Positions 42,724-53,443 of a stretch of DNA of 64,000 nucleotides are shown here, one piece after another. The position numbers were made by a program, and so were the translations under genes. How positions within the stretch are numbered: position 1 is the first letter of the stretch; the number at the start of each line of letters is the position of its first letter. The notes beneath the pieces were generated by a model that was not told where the DNA came from, did not search any database, and worked only from the letters and a program-made list of their open reading frames with translations. Source of the stretch: Bacteroides muris (ex Afrizal et al. 2022) (GTDB lineage: Bacteria > Bacteroidota > Bacteroidia > Bacteroidales > Bacteroidaceae); assembly GCF_004793475.1 (NCBI RefSeq), contig NZ_SRYZ01000012.1, positions 1-64,000 of the forward strand, read 5' to 3'.

Positions 42724-44841
42724 TTACCAACTCCCATGTTCTTTTTTGTGTTCAAAGAAGTCCGCTTCGCGGTTACATTCCCCGCGATACTCCCATTCCA
42801 TCTCATCCACATATTCTCTACCTTGCCAAGTGACAACAGCCCGCAACACATTCTTGCCGTCGTTCAGCAACACCTTGTCAAAGACATAATGCACATCAGT
42901 ATATCCTTTCCGAATACCCGATAATTCCCGGTCATTGAGATATACCTTGGGAGTGCCGATATTGGAATACACAGTAACGGAAGTTTCTTTTCTCTCACGC
43001 AGCACATTCCGGCGTTGCGTCATGTAAAGCACCGGTTCCTTGCTCCAATTGGCCTTATACCAAAAATAAGAATCTTTTTTAATTTTACGGTCGAAAGTCA
43101 TCATCCCCTTCATGTTGCGCGCATCTACACTGCCTCTTTTCGAAGTAGGAACCGCAAAGTCGAACATATTCCACAAATAGGAAGCGGTGATATAGGGATG
43201 CTTCGCAATAATGCTCCATTGATATTCATGGGTCTTGGTCTGGAACGTTTCCGGATAGAAAGGGCTTGTCCAGTTCAGGGCATCACCCAAGATTTCCGTC
43301 TGGTGGGCGATATTGGCATCCGCGCCATACTCCGTCAACATCAGGCGTTGCCAAGGATACTCTTTTTCCATCTTCTCTATCCAAGGTTTTATATCCTGTA
43401 TTTTCCTTTCGTACCAGCCGAAATAACGATTCATGCCTTGTATATCCGCATTTTGATTGACCGGATGACCGACGTTACCATAACCGTTCACCGATACGGT
43501 ATAACGATCAGGGTCTTCCAGCTTGCAAAGGTCGTGGACGGATTGCGTAAGAGCCGCCGTATAACCATGTGGATGATAGACTTCATTATGAATGCCCCAC
43601 ACATAAATGGAAGGGTGATTGAAACTCTGGCGTACCAGTTCACGCATCTGCTGATGCGCATTGTCCCACTCTTGTCCGGTCACCCGGTTGACAAAAGGAA
43701 TCTCCGCCCAAATAACCAGTCCCAACGTATCACAACGTGAATAAATATAATCAGACTGCTGATAGTGCGCAAAACGGACGGTAGTCGCTCCGATATCCAT
43801 AATCTGTGCCAAATCAAAATCATGCTCTTTGTTGGTCAAGGCACTGCCCAGTCCCCACCAATCCTGATGACGGGTCACACCGTACATGGGATATTTCTTT
43901 CCATTCAAGAAAAATCCCTTGCCTGCCACCACCTCATACTTACGAAGTCCCAACGGCTGGACAACCTCGTCCAGCACACGTCCGTTCTGCAAAAGGCGTG
44001 AAACGACCTTATAGAGATAAGGATCTTCACGTCCCTGCCACAAATGAGGATTGCTCAACTTAAATTGTGAGGAATAACTTTGCACTCCCTGTGGAGTCAG
44101 TTCAAAAGCCTGATTATGCTTTTTCACCAACTTGCCGCTTCCATCGTAAATGACGTTCTCCAAAACCAACGGTACGGGAGCCAGCGTTGCGTTATCCACC
44201 TTCACTTTTACATTCACTTCGGCAGACTGTTTCGATACATTCTTCTGGGTGATATATACACCGGACGAAGCACAGTCATTGACAACAATGCCGCAAGGTT
44301 CCGTTATCACCAGCCATACAGGACGGTAAATCCCTCCGTAAACACCAAACAGAACATGATTGACAGGAATAACATCAGGACGTGCCGTATTATCGGCTTT
44401 TACTATAATTTCATTCTCCTCGCCGAACTTAACCTGCGAGCCAATCTCACATACAAAGGCGGAATAAGCCCCCTTGTGCGTTCCAGTCAAGTAGCCGTTG
44501 ACGTAGACTTCCGCACATGAACCCACTCCCTCGAAACGAAGGAAGAGACGCTTGCCCTTCATGCTTTCGGGAAAGATGCACTTTTTCCGGTAATACCCCA
44601 CTCCTTCATAAAAGGCGGATACCTTCTTCTGCATGTCGTCTGCATTCCAAGTATGAGGAAGGGTCACTTCCTGCCAGCCGGCATTCCACTTCACGGCAGC
44701 CTGCATGGCTTCTTTGGAGAACGGGCCTTTCTTAAATTCCCAACCGTCATTGAATAGCGTCACTTCACGGGCACTCATTTTGCAGAAGCTGCCGACCAGG
44801 AATATAAAGATATAAACAATAGATAAACGTTTCTTCATCAT
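42724..44841 (-). CDS. glycoside hydrolase family 2 (beta-galactosidase-like)
   Basis: A roughly 705-residue GH2 enzyme with a signal peptide (MMKKRLSIVYIFIFLVGSFC, from about 44841; an ATG at 44853 is also in frame). It has the N-terminal sugar-binding jelly roll (about 25-190), an Ig-like domain (about 200-290) and the catalytic TIM barrel. The acid/base Glu is in VWGIHNEVYHPHG and the nucleophile Glu in MLTEYGADA. Substrate may be a galactoside, glucuronide or mannoside; galactose-type is a guess. It is the last gene of the PUL, 16 bp after the GH105 gene. Confidence 0.85.
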   Translation of the reverse strand: MMKKRLSIVYIFIFLVGSFCKMSAREVTLFNDGWEFKKGPFSKEAMQAAVKWNAGWQEVTLPHTWNADDMQKKVSAFYEGVGYYRKKCIFPESMKGKRLFLRFEGVGSCAEVYVNGYLTGTHKGAYSAFVCEIGSQVKFGEENEIIVKADNTARPDVIPVNHVLFGVYGGIYRPVWLVITEPCGIVVNDCASSGVYITQKNVSKQSAEVNVKVKVDNATLAPVPLVLENVIYDGSGKLVKKHNQAFELTPQGVQSYSSQFKLSNPHLWQGREDPYLYKVVSRLLQNGRVLDEVVQPLGLRKYEVVAGKGFFLNGKKYPMYGVTRHQDWWGLGSALTNKEHDFDLAQIMDIGATTVRFAHYQQSDYIYSRCDTLGLVIWAEIPFVNRVTGQEWDNAHQQMRELVRQSFNHPSIYVWGIHNEVYHPHGYTAALTQSVHDLCKLEDPDRYTVSVNGYGNVGHPVNQNADIQGMNRYFGWYERKIQDIKPWIEKMEKEYPWQRLMLTEYGADANIAHQTEILGDALNWTSPFYPETFQTKTHEYQWSIIAKHPYITASYLWNMFDFAVPTSKRGSVDARNMKGMMTFDRKIKKDSYFWYKANWSKEPVLYMTQRRNVLRERKETSVTVYSNIGTPKVYLNDRELSGIRKGYTDVHYVFDKVLLNDGKNVLRAVVTWQGREYVDEMEWEYRGECNREADFFEHKKEHGSW

Positions 44842-44857
44842 TTCAATCATCACCGAT

Positions 44858-45975
44858 TTATTTCTCCGACATTTTATAAATCTGGCATCCCGACAACAAG
44901 AATGCTCCTACTCCATATACTTCGGTCATGTCCCTCGTCACTTTGCGCGGGTCGGCACCGATAGGCTGCACATAGCCCAGTTTACCATCCGGCTCCACAG
45001 CATCAACCAATGCTTTCCATCCCTTCTTGATGACAGGCATGAATGCCTTCTTATCAAGCAGACCTTCATTCACACCATAGGCAAGAGCGTAAACAATGAA
45101 GCCCGTGGCGCTTGTTTCCGGAGAAGGATAAGAGGCGGGGTCAAGCAAACTGGCGTGCCAATAACCATCCGGACTCTGCAAACCAGCCACGCGAGTGGCC
45201 AATTCTACAAATAGTTCCTGATAGAAAGCGCGCGAAGGCTCCTCTTTGGGAAGCACCTGCAAAATTTCGGCCAATCCTCCCAGCACCCAACCGTTGCCAC
45301 GTCCCCAAAACACTTTCTTGCCATTGGCTTCGCGTTTATCAAAATACCGACGGTCGCGGTAAAACAATCGTTCCTCCTTGTCATATAAATGGTCGTAGGT
45401 AGCCTTGTACTCTTTGTTCAAAAAATCCAGATAACGTTTGTCCTTGGTCAACGCATACAATTTGGCATATACGGGGGGGCCATAAACAAAGCATCGCACC
45501 AAGACCAACGATCCAGAGTTTCCAATTTGCCATAATCCAGTTCCAATGCAACTTCAGCCGGATTTTCCACCACCCAGTTGGCACGCGCCATTACGGGAGC
45601 AATCATCTTCTTATTGCCATATTTAGAATAAAGGTCGATAAAAGGCTGTCCTACGGCAATAAAGTCAGCATGATACATCCACTTCCCTACCTGGAAATGA
45701 TTACGCTTTCCAATGCGGAGCAACCATTGGAAATAAGAGTCGTCAGCATCTTCCTTCTCTGTCAGTTCGGCCCAGTCCACCATGCCCATATACAAAGCTG
45801 CATGCGTCCAGTCCAAGTCGTCATGTTCCGCCCCTTTATTAGGATTGGCTATCTGCCAGTCGGCCACACGCTTCATTACGGATTTCACGGCAACCTTGTC
45901 AAAAACTCTCCAAGCATCCGCCTCTACTGCATACAGCAAGAAGAGAGATATTAAAAGAAACAACTTCCTCATCAT
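44858..45975 (-). pseudogene. GH105/GH88-type unsaturated uronyl hydrolase, frameshifted in a C7 run
   Basis: Two frames together encode a roughly 372-residue (alpha/alpha)6-barrel hydrolase of the GH105 type. It would remove the unsaturated uronic acid left by a lyase, such as the PL8 in this locus. The N-terminal part has a signal peptide and EHDDLDWTHAALYMG, YHADFIAVGQPF and RWSWCDALFMAPP; the second continues VYAKLYALTKDKRYL with WGRGNGWVLGGLAEIL and SPETSATGFIVYAL. The shift is at a run of seven C (minus strand; 45473-45479): eight would restore MAPPVYA. This may be a phase-variable tract, inactivation or a sequencing error. Confidence 0.85.
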
Positions 45976-46023
45976 AGAAAATATAAAAATTAAAAGTTAG
46001 AAATCATGTCTGCAAGCAACAAA

Positions 46024-47469
46024 TCACGTCAACGCTTCGCGATACTTATCGGCAGCATTGGTGTTATCTTCTATTTGCAATTTGATGACAAAAGGGGCAC
46101 CGGAATCTTTTGCAGGCATATCCACATTATATTCATTGCGAGCGGTTTCTTTCACACCAACTTCCTTGCCATTCAATACCACAGCTTTCGTTATCTTAAC
46201 ATCTTTCGGTGTTTTCACCACCAGATGCCTTGAATAGGGAGAATTGAAAACAACCATATATACTTCTTTGCCTTTACGGGTATAATACCCCCAAGCCTGC
46301 TTGTCCCAGCCCGCATAGTCGCAGCCATAGATGCACTCACCGTTGACGCTCATCCAGCGTCCGACGGCATCGGCCAGTTCTTTCTCCTCCGAACGAAAAT
46401 CACCATCGGGTTGAGGACCGAAATTCACAACCATATTTCCACCCATGGAAACAGCATGTACAATGCGCTCGAGCACCTCCAAAGGAGTCTTGACATAACT
46501 CAAGGACCAGTCTTTGTGATATCCCCACTGATTCTCGGGCACCGTCATACATGCCTCCCAATCCCAGCGGGTCACCTTCAGGTCCTTCACCGGATCGGAC
46601 AAGCGACGCTCATAAGCAGACTCATAATCTCCCATCAGGTGTCCGTTACTGTCGAAATGGCGTTTGCCATAGTCATCGGCACGCAGACGGCTGTTGACCG
46701 TCACGCCCGGCAACATTTCTTTCAGCATCTGTTCTACATGAGCCGTCCACCAGCCGTTCTTCTTGATGCTGGCATCCCATGTACCGTCAAACCAGAAATC
46801 CTTCACCGTAGGATAACGAGTGGCAAGTTCTTTCAGCTGATTGTCCGTGAATTCCAGAAAGCGGGCAAAAGCAATCTCATCTTCTTCCGACTTGATGTCA
46901 TACCGATAATCCGGATGACTCCAGTCCAATACCGAGAAATAGAAATGCACATCAATGCCTTCGTCATTGTAGGCTTTAACCATTTCTCCCAATATATCTT
47001 TTTTATAAGGTGTTTGTGCTACCGTATATTGTGTATATTTACTTGGCCAGAGGCAGAACCCCTCATGGTGCTTCGTTGTAATCTTGACATACTTCACGCC
47101 CATCTTTTTCGCCATCTTCGCCCAAGCTTTCGGATTAAACCTCGTAGGATTCCATTGTTCCATGAGTTTAAGCCATTCGTCTGCCGGAACCTTGGCCCAC
47201 GCTTTCAGCCATTCGGCGGCACCTCCATACATTTCTCCGTTCCATTCACCACCGGGAATGGCATAAAGCCCCCAATGGATGAAAGCTCCCAGACGATTGT
47301 CGCGGAATCTTTTCATATCCGCATCCTGGCGTTTCCCCAGACGCTCGGCACCATACTTCAATGAAATTTCCTGCTCAGCAGGCAAAAGACGCGGTTGCAC
47401 TTGGGCGGTCGTCACTCCGGCTCCTGCCAACAATAAAAACATAACAAATGGTCGTAAAATTCTTTTCAT
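46024..47469 (-). CDS. GH29 alpha-L-fucosidase
   Basis: A 481-residue secreted enzyme with a signal peptide (MKRILRPFVMFLLLAGAGVTTAQ in two parts, from 47469). The catalytic barrel has GAFIHWGLYAIPGGEWNG, VKYVKITTKHHEGFCLWPSKY (with HHEGF) and DFWFDGTWD, whose Asp is the nucleophile. A C-terminal beta-sandwich follows. It removes alpha-L-fucose from glycan side chains. It is encoded between the hybrid regulator and the GH105 gene in the PUL. An in-frame ATG at 47496 lacks a signal-like start. Confidence 0.92.
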   Translation of the reverse strand: MKRILRPFVMFLLLAGAGVTTAQVQPRLLPAEQEISLKYGAERLGKRQDADMKRFRDNRLGAFIHWGLYAIPGGEWNGEMYGGAAEWLKAWAKVPADEWLKLMEQWNPTRFNPKAWAKMAKKMGVKYVKITTKHHEGFCLWPSKYTQYTVAQTPYKKDILGEMVKAYNDEGIDVHFYFSVLDWSHPDYRYDIKSEEDEIAFARFLEFTDNQLKELATRYPTVKDFWFDGTWDASIKKNGWWTAHVEQMLKEMLPGVTVNSRLRADDYGKRHFDSNGHLMGDYESAYERRLSDPVKDLKVTRWDWEACMTVPENQWGYHKDWSLSYVKTPLEVLERIVHAVSMGGNMVVNFGPQPDGDFRSEEKELADAVGRWMSVNGECIYGCDYAGWDKQAWGYYTRKGKEVYMVVFNSPYSRHLVVKTPKDVKITKAVVLNGKEVGVKETARNEYNVDMPAKDSGAPFVIKLQIEDNTNAADKYREALT

Positions 47470-47558
47470 GCTATCAAGTTTAAAAAGTCTTCGCAAAGGA
47501 AGGCCTTTCCACTCGCAGCATCTTGCTCTATTCGTTATTTCTTTTATCCAAATTGCTC

Positions 47559-50500
47559 TTATCCCTTCTTTTTATGCTTATTAGCAAAAGACGTAGGAGT
47601 TTCGCCAAATACTTTTTTGAATGAGTTTGTAAAATAGGCCTGGCTCTCGATGCCTACTTGAATCATTATCTCACGCATGGTCATGTTCTCTTCTATAATC
47701 AGTTTCGCCGCCTTGCGCAACCGGCAGTTCAACACAAATTCCACGACCGATTTTCCTGTCAGGCTTTTCACTTTCGTATAAAGCTTGCTCCGGCTCATCA
47801 TCAGTTCTTCCGCTATCAGGTTCACATCCATGTCCGACCTGTCCATGTGCCCGTCTATAAATGCCACCAGTTGCTTCAAGAACTTATTGTCTTGTTCATT
47901 GGTTGCCAGCTCACCGCTGTCCGCATAATAGTTTTTGGCATAATGCTCCTTCAGTTGCTGCCGATTTTTAAATACATTTTGTATCGAAAGCTTCAGATAA
48001 GTCAAGTCTATCGGTTTTTCAAAATAGAGGTCCGCACCGGAATCCGCTCCCTCAATCTTACTCTCCAGACTGGTCTTTGCCGTTAACAGAATCACCGGAA
48101 TGTGCGAAGTATTCACATTACTTTTGATGTCATTGCATAAAGATACTCCGTCCTTGCGCGGCATCATGATATCGCTTATCACCAGATCGAACTCCAAATC
48201 TTCCATCAGTTTCAGTGCCTCGACACCGTCACCCGCCTGCATCACTTGGAATTCGTCCGACAAGGCTTCCGCAATGAGCACTCTCAAATCCGTGTTGTCC
48301 TCTACAATCAGGATTTTCCGGGCACTCGGAGGCACAGTCTCCGATTCCGGCTCCTTCGTGTCTTCCTGAGTTTCGCTTGCCTCAGGCAAGAATGCGGGGG
48401 ATTCGGACATACCACCTAACTTCCGTCGGGCAAAATCCGACTCGCCGAACACACTGCTATCCATGGGAAGACAAACCACCATATCCGTCCCCTTCTCCCG
48501 TTCACTATAAATGGATACGCACCCTTTCTGCAACAACACCAGGCTTTTCACCAGCGCCAGCCCGATACCCGTTCCCAAATGCGAATCGGCATTCACGGTG
48601 TTCACCTTGTAGAATCTCTCGAACACGCTGCTGATCGACTCACCCGAAATGCCTACACCCGTGTCGCTCACCACGATGGAGAAAGCATCCTCCATGCAGT
48701 CGCCCACCTTGTAGTGCCCAGTCCACTGCGATGCAAACTTTTGGCCGCGTTTGGTCATCAACACGATATTCCCTCCGTCGCGCGTGTATTTGAAAGCATT
48801 GTTCAGCAAGTTCATCACGATTTTCTCCACCACATTCTTGTCCGCATATACCTCTGCAGGCAATGTGTCGTCACACTCTATCCTGAAACTAATTCTCCGC
48901 TCGGCAGCATAATCCATAAAATCGCCCGCAATACCTTTCACGAAACTGTTCACGTCTATCTGTTCCAATTCCAACTTCATCATCCCGTTCTCCACGGTTC
49001 GGAAGTCCATCAGTTCGTTTACCAAGTTCAACAGCCGTTGCACGTTTCCATTCAGTATACGGTAATAATACTCTTTCAGGCCCTCGCGCCTCAGTTTGTC
49101 CAAAGCGGCCATAATCAGCGACAGCGGAGTGCGGAAATCATGTGATATGTTGGTAAAGAAGCGCAACTGTGCCTGATGTATCTGTTCCTTCTTCTCCCGT
49201 TCCACATTTTCCTGATAGAGCATCATCTTCAAGCGCTTCTTCTCGGCATAGTGCCTGAAAACCACATACGCCATGCCAAGCAATGCCAATGCATAACAGA
49301 AATAGGCAGGCACGCTTAGCCAAGGAGCCCTGCGCCTCACTACCTTGATGACTGTAGGTTCACCCCACACACCATCGTTGTTTGCAGCGCATACTTCAAA
49401 GAAATAGGTTCCTGCCACCACTTTGGAGTACATCACCGTGCGCTGCCTTGCATCCACTGTAATCCAACCGTCGTTATATCCCTTCAGCCTATACCTGAAC
49501 ATGTTTTTCTCCGGAATCTGGTAATTATCCGCCGAAAATTCAAAACCGAAGTTCGATTCATCGTAATCCAACATGATGGTATGGAACGAGTCGCTCACGC
49601 CATACTTGGGATGGACCGGCTCATGATCCACAAAAAATTCCGATATGACTGCCCGCGGCTTGTAACGGTTATAGGATATACGTGCGGGGTCTACCACCGT
49701 AAACCCATTGGTACCTCCGAAATAGAGTTTGCCGTCCTTACCCTTCAATACAGCCAACGGATAATATACCTGCCCTTGTGTATTCTCACGTTTATCGAAC
49801 TTCATCAGACGTTCACTCGCCGTATCATAACAACATAGCCCGTCGTCCGTTCCCATCCACACTTTGCCATCGCTGTAACAGATACTGTAAATGGAATATA
49901 CATCCCGCTGCAGTGCATCTTTCATCGGGATGAATTCCAAGGTGTTGGTGTCGAACTTTATCAGACCGTTACCGATAGTTCCTATCCAGATATTCCCATT
50001 GTCATCCAGACAGAAAGTGAACAGCCCCAAATATTCGGAATCTCCCGGCTGCACTTTTCTTATCTCCCCGGTCAGTGTGTCAACCCGATAAAGCGCTTCG
50101 TTACTGATGGCCCACAATGTCCGTTCGCCCTGCTTCAGAATATCAAACAGATAATCGTAATTTCCCACACTGTCCAGACTGATGTGTTTGAACATCTTTT
50201 CCTTGAAAGAAAAATAAGAAATCTTCGGTGCCGGATACTGATAAGCTACCCACAGCCCCGAATCTCCTTCGAGCACCGTCTTGCGCACATCATTCACCAA
50301 CAATTCTCCTGCCCCGTCGCGACCACGTTTATAATGGGCTGTTTCCCTGCGTCCACCGTCAAACACCTCAATACCGCCTCTGAACATCGAGACCCAAAGA
50401 TTGCGTCCTCCGTCCATCATCAACGATTTAATATTGTTGGACACCACGTTTTGTCCGTCTGCCAGCAATCGGAACTCGCCTGTCCGCTTGTCCATCCGGT

Positions 50501-51587
50501 TCACGCCTCCGCCTTCGGTACCTATCCACAGATAATCTTCGTCTTCGGCAAAGGCACTGACCGGTGCATAGTTCAAGCCGCTGCTTCCGGCGAGATAGGA
50601 ACGAAAAGCATTTCCTTCCTCCATATCCACGTAGCAAAGTTTTCCCGAATAAGTTCCTATCCATACATTGCCTTGCCTGTCTTCATAAATCTTCCATACG
50701 GAATTGTTAGGCAGGCTGAAAGCATCTGTTGTCGAATGTTTGTATTCCATCATTGCGCCGGTGGCAGAGTCGAAGATGTAGAGTCCTTCCATAGTACCCA
50801 GCCAGACTTTTCCTTTGCGGTCTACATAAAACTCCCTGAGTCCGTTCTCCTCACATCCGGTAAAGGCTTTGCTGTGTTCTTCTATCTCAAACGACGACAA
50901 GTCAATCTTATAGAGCCCTTCTTTATCCACATACACCCACATTTTTCCTGCCCGCGCCCGCGCAAAGCGGATGTTTCCCCCCTTACCGGGCAGCCGCATG
51001 CAAAAGCTAAAGTGATTTTCCGCTTCGTTGTATCTGTACACCTGCCTATAGACGAATGTATACACATCTTTGTTGTGCACACAAAAAGCCGGATTAACAT
51101 ATGTCGCTTTCTTCCCGTCATATTCGGGTATCCGGATTTCACCGGTAATAGTATCAGGCAATCCGTAGAGATTATCCCGCCTCACCCAAAGCCTATCCCT
51201 GCCATCTATCTTCAACAAAGTGACGTTCCCGAACACGCGCTCGAACTTATCCGATATCCTATCATGTCGATATAACCCGTTGTTGGTATTCACATAAAGA
51301 TTACCTTTCTCATCCGAATCCATACCGATGAATATCCATCGCTTCGTCGGAGCTATTTCTGCAAAACGAGGGTAATACTTCTTATACTTGTAGCCGTCAA
51401 AACGGTATAGTTCATAGTCCATCATTACCCATACAAAACCATCCTTATCCTGCTCTATTGATTTGACCCCATCGTAATAAAAGCCGCCATCGGGCGAGAG
51501 TGTCCTGAACTTATAATTTTCTGCGGCATTTACTGCCATCCATGTACAGATAAAGAAACACAGTACAACTAAAGTTCTGTTTTTCAT
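47559..51587 (-). CDS. hybrid two-component system regulator (HTCS) of the PUL
   Basis: A 1342-residue one-protein sensor-regulator. It has a signal peptide, 14 or so beta-propeller repeats with Reg_prop-type motifs (GFVWVMMDYELYRFDGYKY, WIGTYSGKL, WIGTEGGGV), a Y_Y_Y domain, one membrane helix (about residues 765-785), a histidine kinase (His in NISHDFRTPLSLIMAAL, about 817), an ATPase domain (NLLNNAFKYT, GTGIGLALV), a receiver with phospho-Asp in LVISDIMMPRKDG (about 1137) and a C-terminal AraC-type HTH. It binds an oligosaccharide in the periplasm and activates the PUL. It is central in the gene cluster. Confidence 0.95.
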   Translation of the reverse strand: MKNRTLVVLCFFICTWMAVNAAENYKFRTLSPDGGFYYDGVKSIEQDKDGFVWVMMDYELYRFDGYKYKKYYPRFAEIAPTKRWIFIGMDSDEKGNLYVNTNNGLYRHDRISDKFERVFGNVTLLKIDGRDRLWVRRDNLYGLPDTITGEIRIPEYDGKKATYVNPAFCVHNKDVYTFVYRQVYRYNEAENHFSFCMRLPGKGGNIRFARARAGKMWVYVDKEGLYKIDLSSFEIEEHSKAFTGCEENGLREFYVDRKGKVWLGTMEGLYIFDSATGAMMEYKHSTTDAFSLPNNSVWKIYEDRQGNVWIGTYSGKLCYVDMEEGNAFRSYLAGSSGLNYAPVSAFAEDEDYLWIGTEGGGVNRMDKRTGEFRLLADGQNVVSNNIKSLMMDGGRNLWVSMFRGGIEVFDGGRRETAHYKRGRDGAGELLVNDVRKTVLEGDSGLWVAYQYPAPKISYFSFKEKMFKHISLDSVGNYDYLFDILKQGERTLWAISNEALYRVDTLTGEIRKVQPGDSEYLGLFTFCLDDNGNIWIGTIGNGLIKFDTNTLEFIPMKDALQRDVYSIYSICYSDGKVWMGTDDGLCCYDTASERLMKFDKRENTQGQVYYPLAVLKGKDGKLYFGGTNGFTVVDPARISYNRYKPRAVISEFFVDHEPVHPKYGVSDSFHTIMLDYDESNFGFEFSADNYQIPEKNMFRYRLKGYNDGWITVDARQRTVMYSKVVAGTYFFEVCAANNDGVWGEPTVIKVVRRRAPWLSVPAYFCYALALLGMAYVVFRHYAEKKRLKMMLYQENVEREKKEQIHQAQLRFFTNISHDFRTPLSLIMAALDKLRREGLKEYYYRILNGNVQRLLNLVNELMDFRTVENGMMKLELEQIDVNSFVKGIAGDFMDYAAERRISFRIECDDTLPAEVYADKNVVEKIVMNLLNNAFKYTRDGGNIVLMTKRGQKFASQWTGHYKVGDCMEDAFSIVVSDTGVGISGESISSVFERFYKVNTVNADSHLGTGIGLALVKSLVLLQKGCVSIYSEREKGTDMVVCLPMDSSVFGESDFARRKLGGMSESPAFLPEASETQEDTKEPESETVPPSARKILIVEDNTDLRVLIAEALSDEFQVMQAGDGVEALKLMEDLEFDLVISDIMMPRKDGVSLCNDIKSNVNTSHIPVILLTAKTSLESKIEGADSGADLYFEKPIDLTYLKLSIQNVFKNRQQLKEHYAKNYYADSGELATNEQDNKFLKQLVAFIDGHMDRSDMDVNLIAEELMMSRSKLYTKVKSLTGKSVVEFVLNCRLRKAAKLIIEENMTMREIMIQVGIESQAYFTNSFKKVFGETPTSFANKHKKKG

Positions 51588-51752
51588 AATGATATTTTCC
51601 GATTAAATATAATAAGCCATTCAAATGCGGGACTAAAGGTAATAAAAATCATTGAATGCCATCCTATTTAATAAAGAACAAAAAAGCGGAAGGAATTTTC
51701 ATTTGAAAATCTTTCGCTTAACAAATCATACATACGCAGACCTTTTCTCTTT

Positions 51753-53318
51753 TCAGATGCCTGTATCTACCGGATTTTCATCGGGAAACAACGGACTGTA
51801 AAGCACCGTACGTTTCAGTACCTGCAACTGCCCGTCCTTCACAAACTCCTCTCCGCGCTCAGCCAGATGCTTCACCATCTCGCCGCGCATCTCGCGCAAC
51901 CGTGCAGCGTATTTCTTCTCTTTCGCCACATTCCTCAGCTCCTGCGGGTCCTTCGTCAGGTCGAACAGCTCTTCCTCGCCCGTATGGAAACGCCATACGT
52001 ACTTGATTTTTCCATCGGTCAGCGCACACCAATAATTATCGGGGCTATAGCACGTGGAGTGCTCCAGATCTATGTACTTGCGCCACCCGTTGTTTCCGCC
52101 TTTCATCAGTGTTGCCAGCGAGCGTCCGTCCATGTCTTCAGGCACCTTGCCTCCTGCCATGTCGAGGAAAGTGGGCAGCAGGTCTCTCAGTTCTACCGGA
52201 GCCTCCACCTTAGCGCCCTTCTCGAAGCCGCACGCCGCAGGCCACTTCACGATGTAGGGCACATGCGCCGATCCCTCATAGGGATAGGTCTTGCGCCAGT
52301 GGTGATGATCGCCCAGCATATCTCCATGATCCGACACATAACAGATAAGTGCGTTGTCGTACATGCCTTTCTCTTTCAGTGTCCGAACCACCTTTCCTAT
52401 CTCTTCGTCCACAAACGTCACATTGGCATAGTAGTACCTGCGCGACTCTTTGGCATACTCCTCGCCGAAATTGCCGAAAGCAGCGTCCTTCTCGGCCGTA
52501 GCCACGTCACGGGGCGAGGCATACTCCTTGTCCTTGCACCATTCGCCTACGGCAGGTGCAGGCACATCCTTTCCTTCATACTGCTCCATCAGCCTCTGCG
52601 GCGGGTCGTACGGACTGTGCGGACGTGCAAAGGAGACTTTCAGGAAGAGCGGTTCACCGCTTCCCTTGTCATAGTTTCGTATCATCTCGCATGCCATCTG
52701 TCCGGTCCATGCCGTGGGGTGAAGTTCTTCAGGCAGGCGATACAGACCACCTCCGTGCGCGTTCCATCCGATACCCGTGGCATCCGGATCTCTTCCGGGT
52801 GCCTGCATCTGGAACCACAGGCGGTAATCGCTCACGAAATCGTCACTCTCCACACGTCCGCTCTCGTCCACCAGCGTGCCGTGGAAACCGTGCAGGGCTT
52901 TCTGTGGAAACCAGTGCATCTTGCCGATGCCGAAGGTGAAATAGCCCAGCTCTTTCAGCATCGCAGGCATCTCATACCGATAGCAGCTGCCCACCCGGCC
53001 GTAGCCCAGCATACCGTGATGCCAGGGCGAGAATCCGGTGAGCAGCCCTGCGCGTGCCGGCGTGCTGCTCGGTGTGGAGGAGTAGCCGTTCATGAAGAGA
53101 GTTCCATCGTGCGCCAGTGCATCCATGTTGGGGGTAACTACTGCATGATTTCCCATGCAGTTCATGGCATCGCCCCGGTGTTGGTCGGCAACGATAAGGA
53201 CGATGTGGGGCTTATCTGCCTGCACATCGGCTTGCTTTGCGTTCTCTGCCTTGTTTTGAGCAGCCGCCGTTCCGGCGGCTGTCAGGAGCAGGCTGCTCCA
53301 TAAAGTGTATTTTTCCAT
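51753..53318 (-). CDS. S1-family sulfatase (serine type)
   Basis: A 521-residue sulfatase with a signal peptide (EKYTLWSSLLLTAAGTAAAQ). The maturation motif S-x-P-x-R is STPARAGLLTG (Ser about residue 81), where an anaerobic sulfatase-maturing enzyme converts Ser to formylglycine; no such enzyme is in the window. Metal-binding stretches are VLIVADQHRGDAM (note ADQ instead of ADD) and YVSDHGDMLGDHHHWRK. It desulfates the imported or surface glycan. Upstream ORF extension to 53447 overlaps the neighbour and is rejected. It lies between the lipoprotein genes and the regulator. Confidence 0.9.
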   Translation of the reverse strand: MEKYTLWSSLLLTAAGTAAAQNKAENAKQADVQADKPHIVLIVADQHRGDAMNCMGNHAVVTPNMDALAHDGTLFMNGYSSTPSSTPARAGLLTGFSPWHHGMLGYGRVGSCYRYEMPAMLKELGYFTFGIGKMHWFPQKALHGFHGTLVDESGRVESDDFVSDYRLWFQMQAPGRDPDATGIGWNAHGGGLYRLPEELHPTAWTGQMACEMIRNYDKGSGEPLFLKVSFARPHSPYDPPQRLMEQYEGKDVPAPAVGEWCKDKEYASPRDVATAEKDAAFGNFGEEYAKESRRYYYANVTFVDEEIGKVVRTLKEKGMYDNALICYVSDHGDMLGDHHHWRKTYPYEGSAHVPYIVKWPAACGFEKGAKVEAPVELRDLLPTFLDMAGGKVPEDMDGRSLATLMKGGNNGWRKYIDLEHSTCYSPDNYWCALTDGKIKYVWRFHTGEEELFDLTKDPQELRNVAKEKKYAARLREMRGEMVKHLAERGEEFVKDGQLQVLKRTVLYSPLFPDENPVDTGI

Positions 53319-53443
53319 TATACGATTACTGTTCTCTTTTCTTATTCGTAGCCCATAAATTCCATTTTCTTCCGGCAAAGAAGAATCTTTTATTTCGCAT
53401 GGCAAAACTTTTACCTTGCTTTTTAACGTCAGTTCAATAGATG

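Noticed and set aside
51867..53303. 478-codon + strand ORF
   Set aside because: Antisense to the sulfatase, whose motifs are intact; the reverse frame has no recognisable domain.
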